From Klebsiella electrica (GTDB taxonomy: Bacteria; Pseudomonadota; Gammaproteobacteria; Enterobacterales; Enterobacteriaceae): a stretch of 64,000 bases of DNA. This document shows positions 27,421 to 36,570 of this stretch, piece by piece. A program made the translations under genes and the position numbers. Positions within the stretch are counted from its first letter, which is position 1. The number at the start of each line of letters is the position of its first letter. The notes under the pieces were generated by a model. That model made no database searches, had not been told where the DNA came from, and worked only from the letters and a program-made list of their open reading frames with translations. The stretch spans positions 2,852,001 through 2,916,000 of the forward strand of contig NZ_CP041247.1 of assembly GCF_006711645.1 (NCBI RefSeq). Direction: 5' to 3'.

Positions 27421-28332
27421 TTATATGTAATCAGGTAGTGAATTCAAATCCATCACTCTTTCTCTTTCTTTTTCCGTTATTTCTCTCATAACAATTTGAG
27501 ATAACGCTAATGTTATCTCCTTTGTTTTATTGAAGGCTTCTTTGGTATATATTTTCCTTCCAGACTCAAGTTCATTAAATATCCCCATAATCCATTTGAG
27601 ATAGAATAATGGGATAGCTAAATCACTTATATCCTGCCATTCCGTAATCGCTTTGTATTTACTCCAAAAATAATCTTCAAAATGCTTATCACAATCGCCT
27701 TTACACGCATAATAAACTGCTATCACTTCAGTCGGTTTGTCATCATGTATGATCTTTGCATTGCACACAATGCCATCATAATTTTCTTCATGATGGTTTT
27801 CTATTAAGTCCTTTCCACAATGATCACATTTTATAGGTAAGTATTCATTAAAAATAAAATGCTTGGGCTTTATTTTTTTATAGCTCTCAGGAAGATACCT
27901 CAAAAGTAATTTTGAGTACCCAATTCTGACTAAGTGATTTTCAATTAATTTACCATCAAAGAATCGAAAGTCCTTTATTTTTCCATTTTCTTTTAATTGC
28001 GTCAATCTTGAATTTAGACCACTGCTTGGTAGTGTTGAGTAAAATCCAATAAATCCGTCAGCATTGAATCCATCAATACGTTCTTGTATATTAATCTCAT
28101 CCTTTTCTGAAACTGATCTTTTGCTTGTTGCATAATGTTTACAGCTAACAAGCCAACGGAATTTATATTTATTTAACTGGCCTTGCAATTGCTCTGTGAT
28201 TAAAAGATCTTTACCTCCATCTGCACCTCTATCTGGTGCGGATTCAATATAAAAGCCAAGTTCTTCAAGAAAATCACGGGCAAATGACTCCCAGACTTCA
28301 CCGTCACTATCAATTTCAGTAAAGTTAATCAT
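27421..28332 (-). CDS. Mrr-like restriction endonuclease with zinc ribbon
   Basis: The product is a 303-residue protein with a PD-(D/E)xK nuclease fold of the Mrr_cat type at residues about 10-150. It shows FARDFLEELGF, the DRGADGGKDLLI active-site Asp, and WLVSCKHYA with the SCK variant of the QxK motif. A central zinc ribbon (CDHCGKDL, then C..C-type pairs in CKGDCDKHF) follows, and a helical C-terminus. Such proteins are commonly type IV restriction or stand-alone defence nucleases. AGGAG lies 7 bases before the ATG. The gene is convergent with the RES gene, very AT-rich and surrounded by CDI modules. Confidence 0.72.
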   Translation of the reverse strand: MINFTEIDSDGEVWESFARDFLEELGFYIESAPDRGADGGKDLLITEQLQGQLNKYKFRWLVSCKHYATSKRSVSEKDEINIQERIDGFNADGFIGFYSTLPSSGLNSRLTQLKENGKIKDFRFFDGKLIENHLVRIGYSKLLLRYLPESYKKIKPKHFIFNEYLPIKCDHCGKDLIENHHEENYDGIVCNAKIIHDDKPTEVIAVYYACKGDCDKHFEDYFWSKYKAITEWQDISDLAIPLFYLKWIMGIFNELESGRKIYTKEAFNKTKEITLALSQIVMREITEKERERVMDLNSLPDYI

Positions 28333-28552
28333 TTGTTAACTCCTAGGGATTGAGATATTCTTATCTCGGTTTTGTGGGCTTATTATAAGTGAGTGTAATT
28401 ATAATATCATACCAACAGACACAACTTCCGCTCCTGGCACGGAGCCGACTGTCAGATTCGGCTCCGTTCAGTTCATCAACCCTGTCAGGCTGTCTGAAAC
28501 CCCTTCCCTATAGACGACATACCGGCTCCCCTTTTTCTTATTACACGATCCA

Positions 28553-28673
28553 TTAACTAACACACTAATAAATAATAAAAATACTACAGAACTGAGGTAC
28601 CATTTTTCGTTAAACTCCCTGTGGGACAGATCTGCGGATCAGGGTAAGCGGTAGCCTTGTCTGCTGCCACTCA
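28553..28673 (+). repeat. CDI-module leader repeat, copy 3
   Basis: This 121-bp copy of the block at 17728-17848 has the same length and only scattered mismatches. cdiA homology starts at 28674, directly after CACTCAA. In copy 2 about 25 more bases separate the repeat from the homology. Confidence 0.85.
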
Positions 28674-31600
28674 ACGGATCCGCGAGCGGGTGATCGCCCT
28701 GACCGGCCATCGCTATCTAGACGGCTACTCCAGCGACGAAGCGCAGTTTAAAGCCTTGATGGATCAGGGCATAACCTTCGGCAAACAGTATGCCCTGAAG
28801 AGCGGCGTGGCGCTGACCCCCGAGCAGATGGCACTGCTGACCGGCGACATCGTCTGGCTGGTGAACACCACCGTGAAGATGCCCGACGGCTCACTGCAGA
28901 CCGTGCTGGTGCCGCAGGTCTACGCCAAGGTCAAACCGGGCGACATCGACGGCTCCGCCGCGCTGATCGCAGGAAACAACGTCAACATCAGACTCGACGG
29001 CGACCTCTTCAACAGCGGCACTCTGAACGGCCGCCGCGTCCTGCAGCTTGACGCCGGGAATATCACCAACCAGGCGGGCACCCTGCTCGGCGACGATGTG
29101 CGCCTGAACGCCCGCAACGACATCAATAACACCGGCGGCATCATCCAGGGCGGCAGCAGCCTGCTGGCGGTGGCCGGGCGCGATATCACCCTCAGCGCCG
29201 GGAACGACCTCAGCACCCGCGGCGCCGCCCTCTCCTCCGGCGCGGCGCTGAACCTCGGCGCAGGCAACAACCTCACCCTGGACGCGGGCGAAAACAGCCA
29301 GACGCTGGACGAACGCCACAGGGTCACCGGCAGCAGCGGCTGGCTGTCCAACACCACCACCCGCACCCAAGACAGCGTCTCGCGGCAGACGGCCCAGGGC
29401 AGCGAACTCAACGGCGACCGCGTCAGCCTCACCGCCGGGCATGACCTCACCGTGCGCGGCAGCAGCGTGGCCGGCAGCGGCGACGTGGCGCTACTGGCGG
29501 GCAACAATCTGCGGATCGACACCCGGGATGAGTACAACAGCGAGCAGCACCTGAAGCAGGAGAAAAAATCGGGGCTGATGAGCTCCGGCGGGATCGGCTT
29601 CAGCTACGGCACCCAGAGCGTAAAAACCACCGACACCGGGGCGGATATCACCCGGGCGGGCAGCACCGTCGGCAGCGTCAACGGCGACCTGACCCTGCAC
29701 GCGGGCGACAACCTGACGGTCACCGGCTCCGACCTGATCGCCGGTCGCGACATGGCCCTCTCCGGCAAAAACGTCGCCATCACCGCCGCCGAAAACCAGA
29801 GTCAGCAGACCCACGTGGTCGAACAGAAAACCTCCGGCCTGACCCTGGCCCTCTCCGGCACGGCGGGCCGCGACCTCAGCATCAGCGCCCGCGAAGGCGA
29901 TCTGACTGCCGTCGGCAGCCAGCTGAAGGCCGGTAATGACGTGGCGCTGTCGGCCAGCCGCGATATCACCTTACAATCGGCGCAGAACACTCAGCTGCTG
30001 GAAGGTAAAAACGACAGCCACGGCGGCACGGTCGGCGTCGGGATTGGCGTCGGCTCCGGCGGCTGGGGGATCAGCGTCTCCGCCAGCGCCAACAAGGGCA
30101 AAGGCAGTGAAAGCGGCACCGGCACCACCCACAGCGAAACCACCGTCGATGCGGGCAACCGGCTCACCCTCAACAGCGGACGCGACACCACCCTCACCGG
30201 CGCCCAGGTCAGCGGGGATACGGTTATCGCCGGTATCGGCCGCAACCTGACCCTCACCTCTGAGCAGGACAGCGACCGCTACGACTCAAAACAGCAGAAT
30301 GCCAGCGCCGGGGGCAGCTTCACCTTCGGCTCCATGAGCGGCTCCGCCAGCGTCAACCTCAGCCAGGACAGGATGCACAGCAACTACGATTCCGTGGTCG
30401 AGCAGACCGGCATCTTTGCCGGCAAAGGCGGGTATGACATCACCTTGGGTGAACATACGCAGCTGGATGGCGCGGTGACTGGCTCGACGGCGACGGCGGA
30501 CAAAAACCGACTCGACACCGGCACGCTGGGCTGGGGCGATATCGACAACCGGGCCGGTTTTAAAACCGAACACCAGAGCGTCGGGTTCAGCAGCGGCGGC
30601 AGCATCGGCAGCCAGTTTGCGGGGAACATGGCTAACGGCCTGCTGACCGGCGGGAACAACGCAGGCCACGACAGCAGCACCACCCGCGCGGCGGTCTCTG
30701 ACGGCACGCTGATTGTCCGCAACCCCGGACAGCAGACCCAGAACACAGCCACGTTAAGCCGTGACGTGGAGCACGCCAGCCAGACCCTGTCGCCGATATT
30801 TGATAAGGAGAAGGAGCAGCAGCGCCTGCAGCAGAGCCAGCTGATTGGCGAGATTGACAGCCAGGTCGCGGATATTGCGCGGACACAGGGGGAAATAAAC
30901 GGACTGGAAAAAGCGAAAGAGGCACTCGGCCCACTGAAGGAAAATGCGACGGAGAAAGAGCGCGCCGCGTATACCGACGCGCTGCGTAACAGCGATGTCT
31001 ATAAAGCGGAAATGGCAAAATACGGTACCGGCAGTGCGGTCCAGCAGGGGTTACAGGCTGCAACCGCTGCCATTCAGGGGCTGTCCGGGGGCGATATAGC
31101 GAAGGCCATTGCCGGAGGCGCAGCACCATATATTGCGGAAGTCATTAAGCAGACCGCGCCGGATGAAGCAAGCCGCATCATGGCTCATGCAGCGGTGGCG
31201 GGCGTGATAGCCGCCGTTCAGGGTAATTCCGCGGCGGCAGGAGCGGCGGGAGCAGCCACCACCGCGCTGATGGGTGAAGCCATCAAGAAAACCCTGTATG
31301 GTGATATACCGGTCAACCAGTTAAGCGAAGATCAGAAACAGACGCTGGTTACGCTGGGCACGCTGGCGGCAGGTCTGGCGGGTGACAGTTCAGCCAGTGC
31401 AATGGCCGGAGCACAGGCGGGACAGAACGAAATCAGTAATAATATGGCCAGCATCGGTATGTTGCAGCAGATGATGGCGCAGGAAACACTGAATGCAGCC
31501 GCTATGGCAGAAGCTGGTAAAGGGACGGCGAACGATCGGGCCGCTCTTGCGCTGACGAAGAAAGTGAAAGAAGGACTGAGTGCAGGTTGTCTGGCAAATG

Positions 31601-32193
31601 AGATGTGCGTGCTGATGGCTGTGGTTCAAGCACAACAGAGTCAGAAACATACGGACGGGTCAGGAAGCAGAACTGAAACTCTGCCGGTGAATGATGACCT
31701 GACGGGTGGAAAACTGGTTAATCCGATTCAGGATGAGAATAAGGGAACGTCGCTTATCACGCCGGATCAGTCTGACGATCAAAGAGGCAGTAATACCGGA
31801 AATACTGAAGGTACTCCGGATACAGGTGGAAATACCACAGTAACGCCGATCCTGGATGGGCCGAATAAGGATGATTTAGCCTACCTGGCTACAGGAGATA
31901 AACCGGCGAACTTATCACTAGAAGGTTCGGCAAGAGCTGGTGCATTCAATGAAGCTAAAAGACAATCTGGTGTTCCTGTTAGCCAAAGTCCGAGTAAAGT
32001 ATCTCCTAACGTTGATAGGCGTGGCAATATTCAGCCCGGTTATATATATGAATTTGATGTACCGAAACCAGGCGGAGGAACTCAAAAAGTGTATATTCAT
32101 GATGATGCCGGTGGCCATTTTTATGAGGATGATGCCAGCCAAAACCGCGGCCCACATTTTAACGATGAGCAAGGCAACCACTATGACTATTAA
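28674..32193 (+). pseudogene. Orphan 5'-truncated cdiA with own toxin tail (module 3)
   Basis: The frame joins CdiA at about residue 1437 (IRERVIALTGHRYLDGY) and runs to 32193; the nearest start is a TTG inside the leader repeat (28657). Two in-frame deletions relative to CdiA remove about 330 bp (after AVAGRDI, 29190) and about 264 bp (after SGTAG, 29869), both between similar repeat motifs. The pretoxin ends with EISNN (about 31429) where VENN is expected. The tail ends with GAFNEAKRQSGVPVSQSP, YIYEFDVP, HDDAGGH and GPHFNDEQGNH. This His-rich arrangement resembles HNH/Endo VII-type toxin tails of polymorphic toxins. No secretion domains are present, so it is a silent cassette. Confidence 0.88.
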
Positions 32194-32794
32194 TTGCGTA
32201 AAACGATATGCTGCCGATTTAACTATCAAAAATGACATAACTAATTTCGATAAGCTATCTTTCTCATTGGATGGGATTTCAGCTGTAAGTTGGGAGTTAC
32301 CAGGTTGTGCACGGAGAGAGTATGGTGAGAAACTATTGAAGGATATGTATACATATGTAACTGATGATAATATTGAGAATATTCACGTAATGGTGCAGTT
32401 GGTTCCCGAACAGCCTAATACGGCAATAGTTAAATATAAAAAAACATGGGGATTGATTGAAAATTCAGGAGTAAATACAAATAATATTCACAATAAAACA
32501 TCTTTCATTGACAATGGTATTAAAGGACTAGTACTAACAGGAACCGGATATATTTCTAAGCATGTAGACAATGAACTCCAAAAATTAATAAATTCGGAAG
32601 AAAAATTATTCCTTTCGAATCTGGAGCCATATATAAGCACTGATGACGACCCTCAATTTGATCGTCTTACTCATTGGATAAACAATATCCTCCGCAATGA
32701 TGGAGTCATCTTCTTCCTCTTAGGTCATTTTGACGAGAGAGATACTGAGGTTGTTGCTTTAGGTAGCAAGTCTGCCTTAAAAAATATAATATAA
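32183..32794 (+). CDS. Orphan CDI immunity protein (module 3)
   Basis: The product is a 203-residue soluble protein beginning MTINCVKRYAADLTI and ending in ALGSKSALKNII. The frame is open from 31940 inside the toxin tail, but the ATG at 32183 gives the expected short overlap (11 bases) and has AAGG upstream. Position alone marks it as the immunity partner of the GPHFN-type tail. The family is not certain. Only remnant sequence follows it, and no terminator hairpin is evident. Confidence 0.7.
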   Translation: MTINCVKRYAADLTIKNDITNFDKLSFSLDGISAVSWELPGCARREYGEKLLKDMYTYVTDDNIENIHVMVQLVPEQPNTAIVKYKKTWGLIENSGVNTNNIHNKTSFIDNGIKGLVLTGTGYISKHVDNELQKLINSEEKLFLSNLEPYISTDDDPQFDRLTHWINNILRNDGVIFFLLGHFDERDTEVVALGSKSALKNII

Positions 32795-32909
32795 ACCAAC
32801 ATGTAAAATCCAGTTAATACCCAAATCCAACTTTTGTAACAGTTCGCTCAAAAGTTGGATAATCGCACCTGAGGGGTTAAAGATATCGTTAGCAGCCCTT
32901 ACAGACATA

Positions 32910-33010
32910 GGCTTTAAGTGACCCAGATATCTCCAGCTCCTCATTAAGTTCAATACCTAAATAGAGAACTATGTTTTCCAGTTCCTTATGGCCCCGCCAG
33001 AGATAACACG
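32910..33010 (-). pseudogene. Tyrosine recombinase C-terminal remnant
   Basis: Read on the minus strand, the frame gives GHKELENIVLYLGIELNEEL followed by EISGSL. This aligns closely with GHKKLESTVRYLGIEVDDAL plus EISES of the integrase at the right end of the window. It includes the catalytic GHxxLxxxxxYL element with Tyr. The sequence upstream of it is unrecognisable. It shows that an integrase of the same family once sat here, at the downstream edge of orphan module 3. Confidence 0.75.
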
Positions 33011-33021
33011 GGCATTCTTAG

Positions 33022-33060
33022 TTTCATGGCAACGTCCCCCTTGATTAAGTATAGCGTTGC
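33022..33060. repeat. Short repeat shared with 38279-38317
   Basis: TTTCATGGCAACGTCCCCCT..GATTAAGTATAGCGTTG recurs with few changes at 38279-38317. It directly follows the integrase ghost here. Its nature is unknown. Confidence 0.6.
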
Positions 33061-33142
33061 ATCGACCCGTTGAACTCACAACCATTGGTGGCCACAAACA
33101 ATCTCTAAATACTGAAGGAACTCAAGAGGCTTCGTTAATAGA

Positions 33143-33947
33143 GTGAATACAAAGGGAGAAAGTACCGAAGTAAAACCGAAATCCTTAGCTGTAATAAAAA
33201 ACGGCCATATAATTAAACTCAGCGATAATCCAGAAAAACGGTCGAGTTTTGATCATAATTTCGAATTTTTTTGATAAAGCAGACAGTAATTCAAACACAA
33301 TAATAGAGCTATTATCAGAAATTCGATTTAAGCACTTTCAATGTGAGAGTGAAAGCTTTACCAAAGCTAATATCTGTTCGTCAGAAGAACATGAATTACT
33401 CATAGAAATAATTGTTTCCTTGGCAGTAAGAAGCCCAATGTATAGGGATGGATGTATAGCTATTGCTGAAAAACTTAGGGGTGAGATACGGGCGCTAGAG
33501 AAGGATAGATTGATCTCTATCAATATGAGAGATGCTCTTAAAAATATTACAAACTATATAAAAAACGAAGCATTCATTTATCTTCTTCTAAGTAAAGAAA
33601 AAGAGTTTATCTTTGGTGATGGATTTTATCATGACATTCCAACAGTCACTATACCAAGTAGATCACCAACATTAGTATGTCCACTTACACCTCATATATG
33701 TGTCATTATTGATGCAAAAGAAAGAAAAAAGAATGATTCGTTGATATCAGTAGCGGTAAACGAGGAAGAAGTGACAATCTGTAACGACACCGTTCAGATA
33801 TATTCAAAAAATGAAATATTTTATAGGGAGGATAAGCCAATATTATCTGAGCACTTTAAAGATAATATAAGAAAAGAATATTACCCTTATGACAACCCAC
33901 TATTAAAGTTACTTGAAAAAGTCAAGGCGCAAAATCATTCAAGTTAG
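33143..33947 (+). pseudogene. DUF4238-like gene with a T-run frameshift
   Basis: A frame from GTG at 33143 (NTKGESTEVKPKSLAVIKNG..) runs to ..NFEFF and hits TGA at 33272. A second frame then carries 232 codons to 33947. Removing one T from the T7 run at 33266-33272 joins them smoothly as NFEFFDKADSNSN. The downstream part has GDGFYHDIPTVTIPS and LVCPLTPHICVII, reminiscent of the C-terminal half of DUF4238 proteins. The join implies a single-base insertion, a sequencing error or a slippage switch. The N-terminal half is still shorter than usual for the family. AT-rich, like other cargo in the region. Confidence 0.5.
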
Positions 33948-34323
33948 TGAAATAAAGGATTTTGTAAGCTGCATAAAGTATAATTAGTCGGCAACGGCAG
34001 CTCCTGGCACAAAGCAGTTTACGGTAACGGCCAGTGGCCGCTATGAGCTGTGAGTTCAACTGATAAAGGTATTTCTCAAACCTCAGTGTATTAATCAACG
34101 GGGGGCAGGTCAGACTGGCTATTTTGATGAACTGTAGCTTTCCAGAGCAGGCTGCGACAGTGGCCTTTTATACGTCAGGCATCTCACCTACGGACTCGAC
34201 TGGACGTTCAGATTGTTCTGTCTATGACGAAAAATTCTGCAGAGGCGCCCAACATTTTCGATTAGTTTTATGGAAATCAAATTCACTAAATGGTACTGTT
34301 TCTGTATTTTTATAATAGGGAAT
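33948..34323. other. Spacer with a MITE-like fragment
   Basis: A diverged repeat end (GCAGCTCCTGGCACAAAGCA, 33996-34015) is followed by an imperfect right end (GCTATGAGCTGTGAGTTC). A 63-codon frame at 34124-34315 has no motif. Nothing else is recognised. Confidence 0.4.
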
Positions 34324-34884
34324 ATGATGAAAAAATCAAATAAGACACTTATAACAATCATGGCATTAGCCTTTTTAAGTTCCTGTGCTCAAAAACAAAA
34401 GCCTTACACGTTATATAAAGATGCAACTGGAGACACTGCAAAAATACGAGTAATTGGATTTACAGACGATACAACTATACATCAAATATTGTCCTGCACA
34501 GAGTCATCTGATTTGGGGTACCTTAGAGATAAACATTATGAAGAACGAAACCCACCAAGAGTAGTTGATAAAGGATTTAAAAAATCGGTTCCAACACCGG
34601 AAAACATGCCGTTAGACTATCAAGAACGACTCATTCCTGCTAAAGGGTGGATTGAAGTCAGATCTGCATTATTCGCAAGCGATGGTGGCTTGTGTACTTT
34701 AGGCACCCATTGGTTTAAGCCTGAAAAAGGCGCGCTTTACGAAGTCCGAAATCGTCTAAATAAAGCCGGCAATATTTGTTCAATGAAATTAGTGCAGATA
34801 AATCAGAATAATGGACATGCCGAAAAGGTAGAGACGCATGAAAGATTAGCTGAGTTTTTGCCCTGTCAAACAATTGAAAAATAA
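34324..34884 (+). CDS. Hypothetical small lipoprotein
   Basis: The product is a 186-residue predicted lipoprotein. Its signal peptide MMKKSNKTLITIMALAFLSS leads to the lipobox LSSC at about residues 18-21, and a charged soluble domain follows (..IRVIGFTDDTTIHQI..). The frame is open from 34270, but the ATG pair at 34324/34327 after GGGA gives a proper signal sequence. Three or four cysteines after the lipobox (LSC, LCT, ICS, PCQ) could form disulphides in the periplasm. No family is recognised. It lies between the frameshifted DUF4238-like gene and a toxin-tail fragment. Confidence 0.6.
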   Translation: MMKKSNKTLITIMALAFLSSCAQKQKPYTLYKDATGDTAKIRVIGFTDDTTIHQILSCTESSDLGYLRDKHYEERNPPRVVDKGFKKSVPTPENMPLDYQERLIPAKGWIEVRSALFASDGGLCTLGTHWFKPEKGALYEVRNRLNKAGNICSMKLVQINQNNGHAEKVETHERLAEFLPCQTIEK

Positions 34885-35019
34885 ACTTCGTTAATTTTAT
34901 ATTAAGCCGCTACGGCGGCTTTCCACTGAACATGCATGTGATAATTACAGTTCCTTATGTTGATCTATTGAATGTAAACTCTTCTCCAACTCCTGGCCAT
35001 TCTGTTTCTTGGTGTAGGG

Positions 35020-35277
35020 AAAAAGATATCCTTCGATGGCGATTTTTATGCTGTTGATGGAATGAAATTCAGCAAAAGTTATTATGAGAAACTATGGTCA
35101 CAAGGCAGACCTGCTCCATTCATTCAAGCAAGAGAAGTTTTAAATGGTAATCCAAAAATTGAGCCAGACCCTAGAGGTGCACCTGGCTACTTTAGATATG
35201 AAGGTGCGGGACTTGAAATGATCTATAACCCGAAAACCGGACAGGTTGGTCATATTCAACCAGTTAAGACTAAATAA
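35020..35277 (+). pseudogene. Orphan CdiA toxin-tail fragment (module 4)
   Basis: A frame open after a TAG at about 35017 reads KISFDGDFYAVDG, then ..FSKSYYEKLWSQGRPAPF.. and ends ..NPKTGQVGHIQPVKTK at 35277; ATG at 35062 gives 71 residues. Tails with PDPRGAPGYFRYEGAGLEMIYN close other large exoprotein toxins. No FHA or pretoxin part remains. It is another cassette scrap whose immunity gene follows 10 bases downstream. Confidence 0.65.
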
Positions 35278-35287
35278 GGGGGGCTGG

Positions 35288-35608
35288 ATGGACATTTGGC
35301 CTGATTTTCAACAGGATCTGGAGAGATATCGAGATGCTGTTTTATCGATAAAACGTAGCATTCGATTGTATGAAGAGTGTATTGAATCGTTAATTCATCA
35401 GATCGGGAGTATAGATTTTGATAGTGCGCAATCTCTATTTGATGAGCTTTTTGGTATGCAATCTGAACTTGCCACTATGTTATACAAATATGAATATGAG
35501 CCAGAAAAAAGAATTAGAGATTTAATATATCATCTAGACCGGGATGATTTTTACTCAAGAAAGTATTGGCATAAAAAATTTAGTGCTGGCTTAGCATGGC
35601 CTGAATAA
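35288..35608 (+). CDS. Orphan CDI immunity protein (module 4)
   Basis: The product is a 106-residue acidic, helical protein (MDIWPDFQQDLERYRDAV..). ATG at 35288 is preceded by AAGGGGGG, a strong ribosome site; the open frame extends to 35246 but overlaps the toxin tail. It directly follows the toxin-tail fragment and is closed by a terminator, the pattern of an immunity gene. The family is not recognised. Confidence 0.7.
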   Translation: MDIWPDFQQDLERYRDAVLSIKRSIRLYEECIESLIHQIGSIDFDSAQSLFDELFGMQSELATMLYKYEYEPEKRIRDLIYHLDRDDFYSRKYWHKKFSAGLAWPE

Positions 35609-35622
35609 CCGTAAGTAGTAAT

Positions 35623-35651
35623 CCCGCCCTATCCGGGCGGGTAGTTTTTTG
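35623..35651 (+). terminator. Rho-independent terminator after module 4
   Basis: CCCGCCC (35623-35629) pairs with GGGCGGG (35635-35641) and is followed by TAGTTTTTT. It is a strong, canonical terminator between two orphan modules. Confidence 0.9.
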
Positions 35652-35683
35652 CAAACTCAAAGTTTATCCAGTTCCATCCGGGC

Positions 35684-36313
35684 ATGCAGGGGCTGGCGGG
35701 CAGCGACCTGAAAGCCGCGCTGGCAGGCGCCGCCGCGCCGTATGTCGCGGAGATTATCGGTCACTACAGTAATCTGGATGATGCGGGCAAGGTCGCCGCG
35801 CATGCGGTGGTCAACGCCGCCCTTGCCGCCGCGCAGAACCAGAGCGCCCTCGCCGGTGCCGCTGGCGCAGCCACGGCGGAAATCGTCGGCCTCATCGCCA
35901 CACAGATGTACGGTAAACCGGCCAGCGAACTGGACGAAACGCAGAAGCAGACCGTCTCGACGCTGGCAACGCTGCCGGCAGGACTGGCGGGTACCGTGGG
36001 CTGGAATGCTGCCGGTGGTGCGTTTGGAAACTGGCTGGATGGGAAAGATCCATTATCTGGTGCTGCGATGAGTGGTGGTACATCGGCAATAGGTTATGGT
36101 GTAGGAAAGGTTATTCAAGGACCACTTGAGAAAGTAATTGATCCTAACTGGAAAAACTGGGAATGGACTGATGTTGGTATGGGGATCAGCAAGCCTCTGC
36201 CACTAAACCCAACGTCTGGAATTGCTGGAAATATAGGATCTTCAATTGGTTCCGAAGGAGCAGGAGCTATAATTCAGGATCAGATAAAAAACCAACAAGA
36301 GAAGAAAAAATGA
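35684..36313 (+). pseudogene. cdiA pretoxin fragment fused to a glycine-rich tail (module 5)
   Basis: Homology to CdiA starts abruptly at QGLAGSDLKAALAG (CdiA about 2437) and continues to ..VSTLATLPAGLAG. It then passes straight into TVGWNAAGGAFGNWLDGKDP, a Gly/Ala-rich, moderately hydrophobic tail ending in NQQEKKK. The VENN segment is absent. The tail composition and the downstream two-helix membrane protein point to a membrane-acting toxin. ATG at 35684 is probably fortuitous. No secretion domains remain. Confidence 0.75.
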
Positions 36314-36570
36314 AGTATCAATCTTTCCTTCAGCGTTTTTTAATGACTGTGCTGATATGGTTTTTCGCTATATTTATCATGGCAGTAGCAATATTTTTCT
36401 CCATCAGAGTATTTGCATATTATTGGATCGGCGGTGATTTTTTATTCTCTTATGTTGATATTGTGAGAGCGTTAAAAATAGCTGTGTATTGCTCTCTGCT
36501 ATGTAGCTTAGTGAGCTGGATCTTATATCGAAGTAATAAAAAAAATATTAGGCCAGGCTTTGTGCCATAG
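36310..36570 (+). CDS. Small inner-membrane protein, probable immunity (module 5)
   Basis: The product is an 86-residue protein with two hydrophobic helices (about 10-36, TVLIWFFAIFIMAVAIFFSI, and about 52-72, ALKIAVYCSLLCSLVSWILY). The ATG overlaps the toxin stop by four bases (ATGA). CDI immunity proteins against pore-forming or ionophore toxins are typically short membrane proteins, and this fits. The other immunity genes in the window encode soluble proteins, so this module probably has a different toxic mechanism. The family is not identified. Confidence 0.7.
   Translation: MKYQSFLQRFLMTVLIWFFAIFIMAVAIFFSIRVFAYYWIGGDFLFSYVDIVRALKIAVYCSLLCSLVSWILYRSNKKNIRPGFVP

Noticed and set aside
13581..28673. 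Leader repeats as a CRISPR-like array
   Set aside because: Only three copies, kilobases apart, with no spacers or cas genes.
31940..32794. 284-codon start for the module 3 immunity gene
   Set aside because: The first 81 codons lie inside the toxin tail in another frame. ATG at 32183 gives the usual short overlap.
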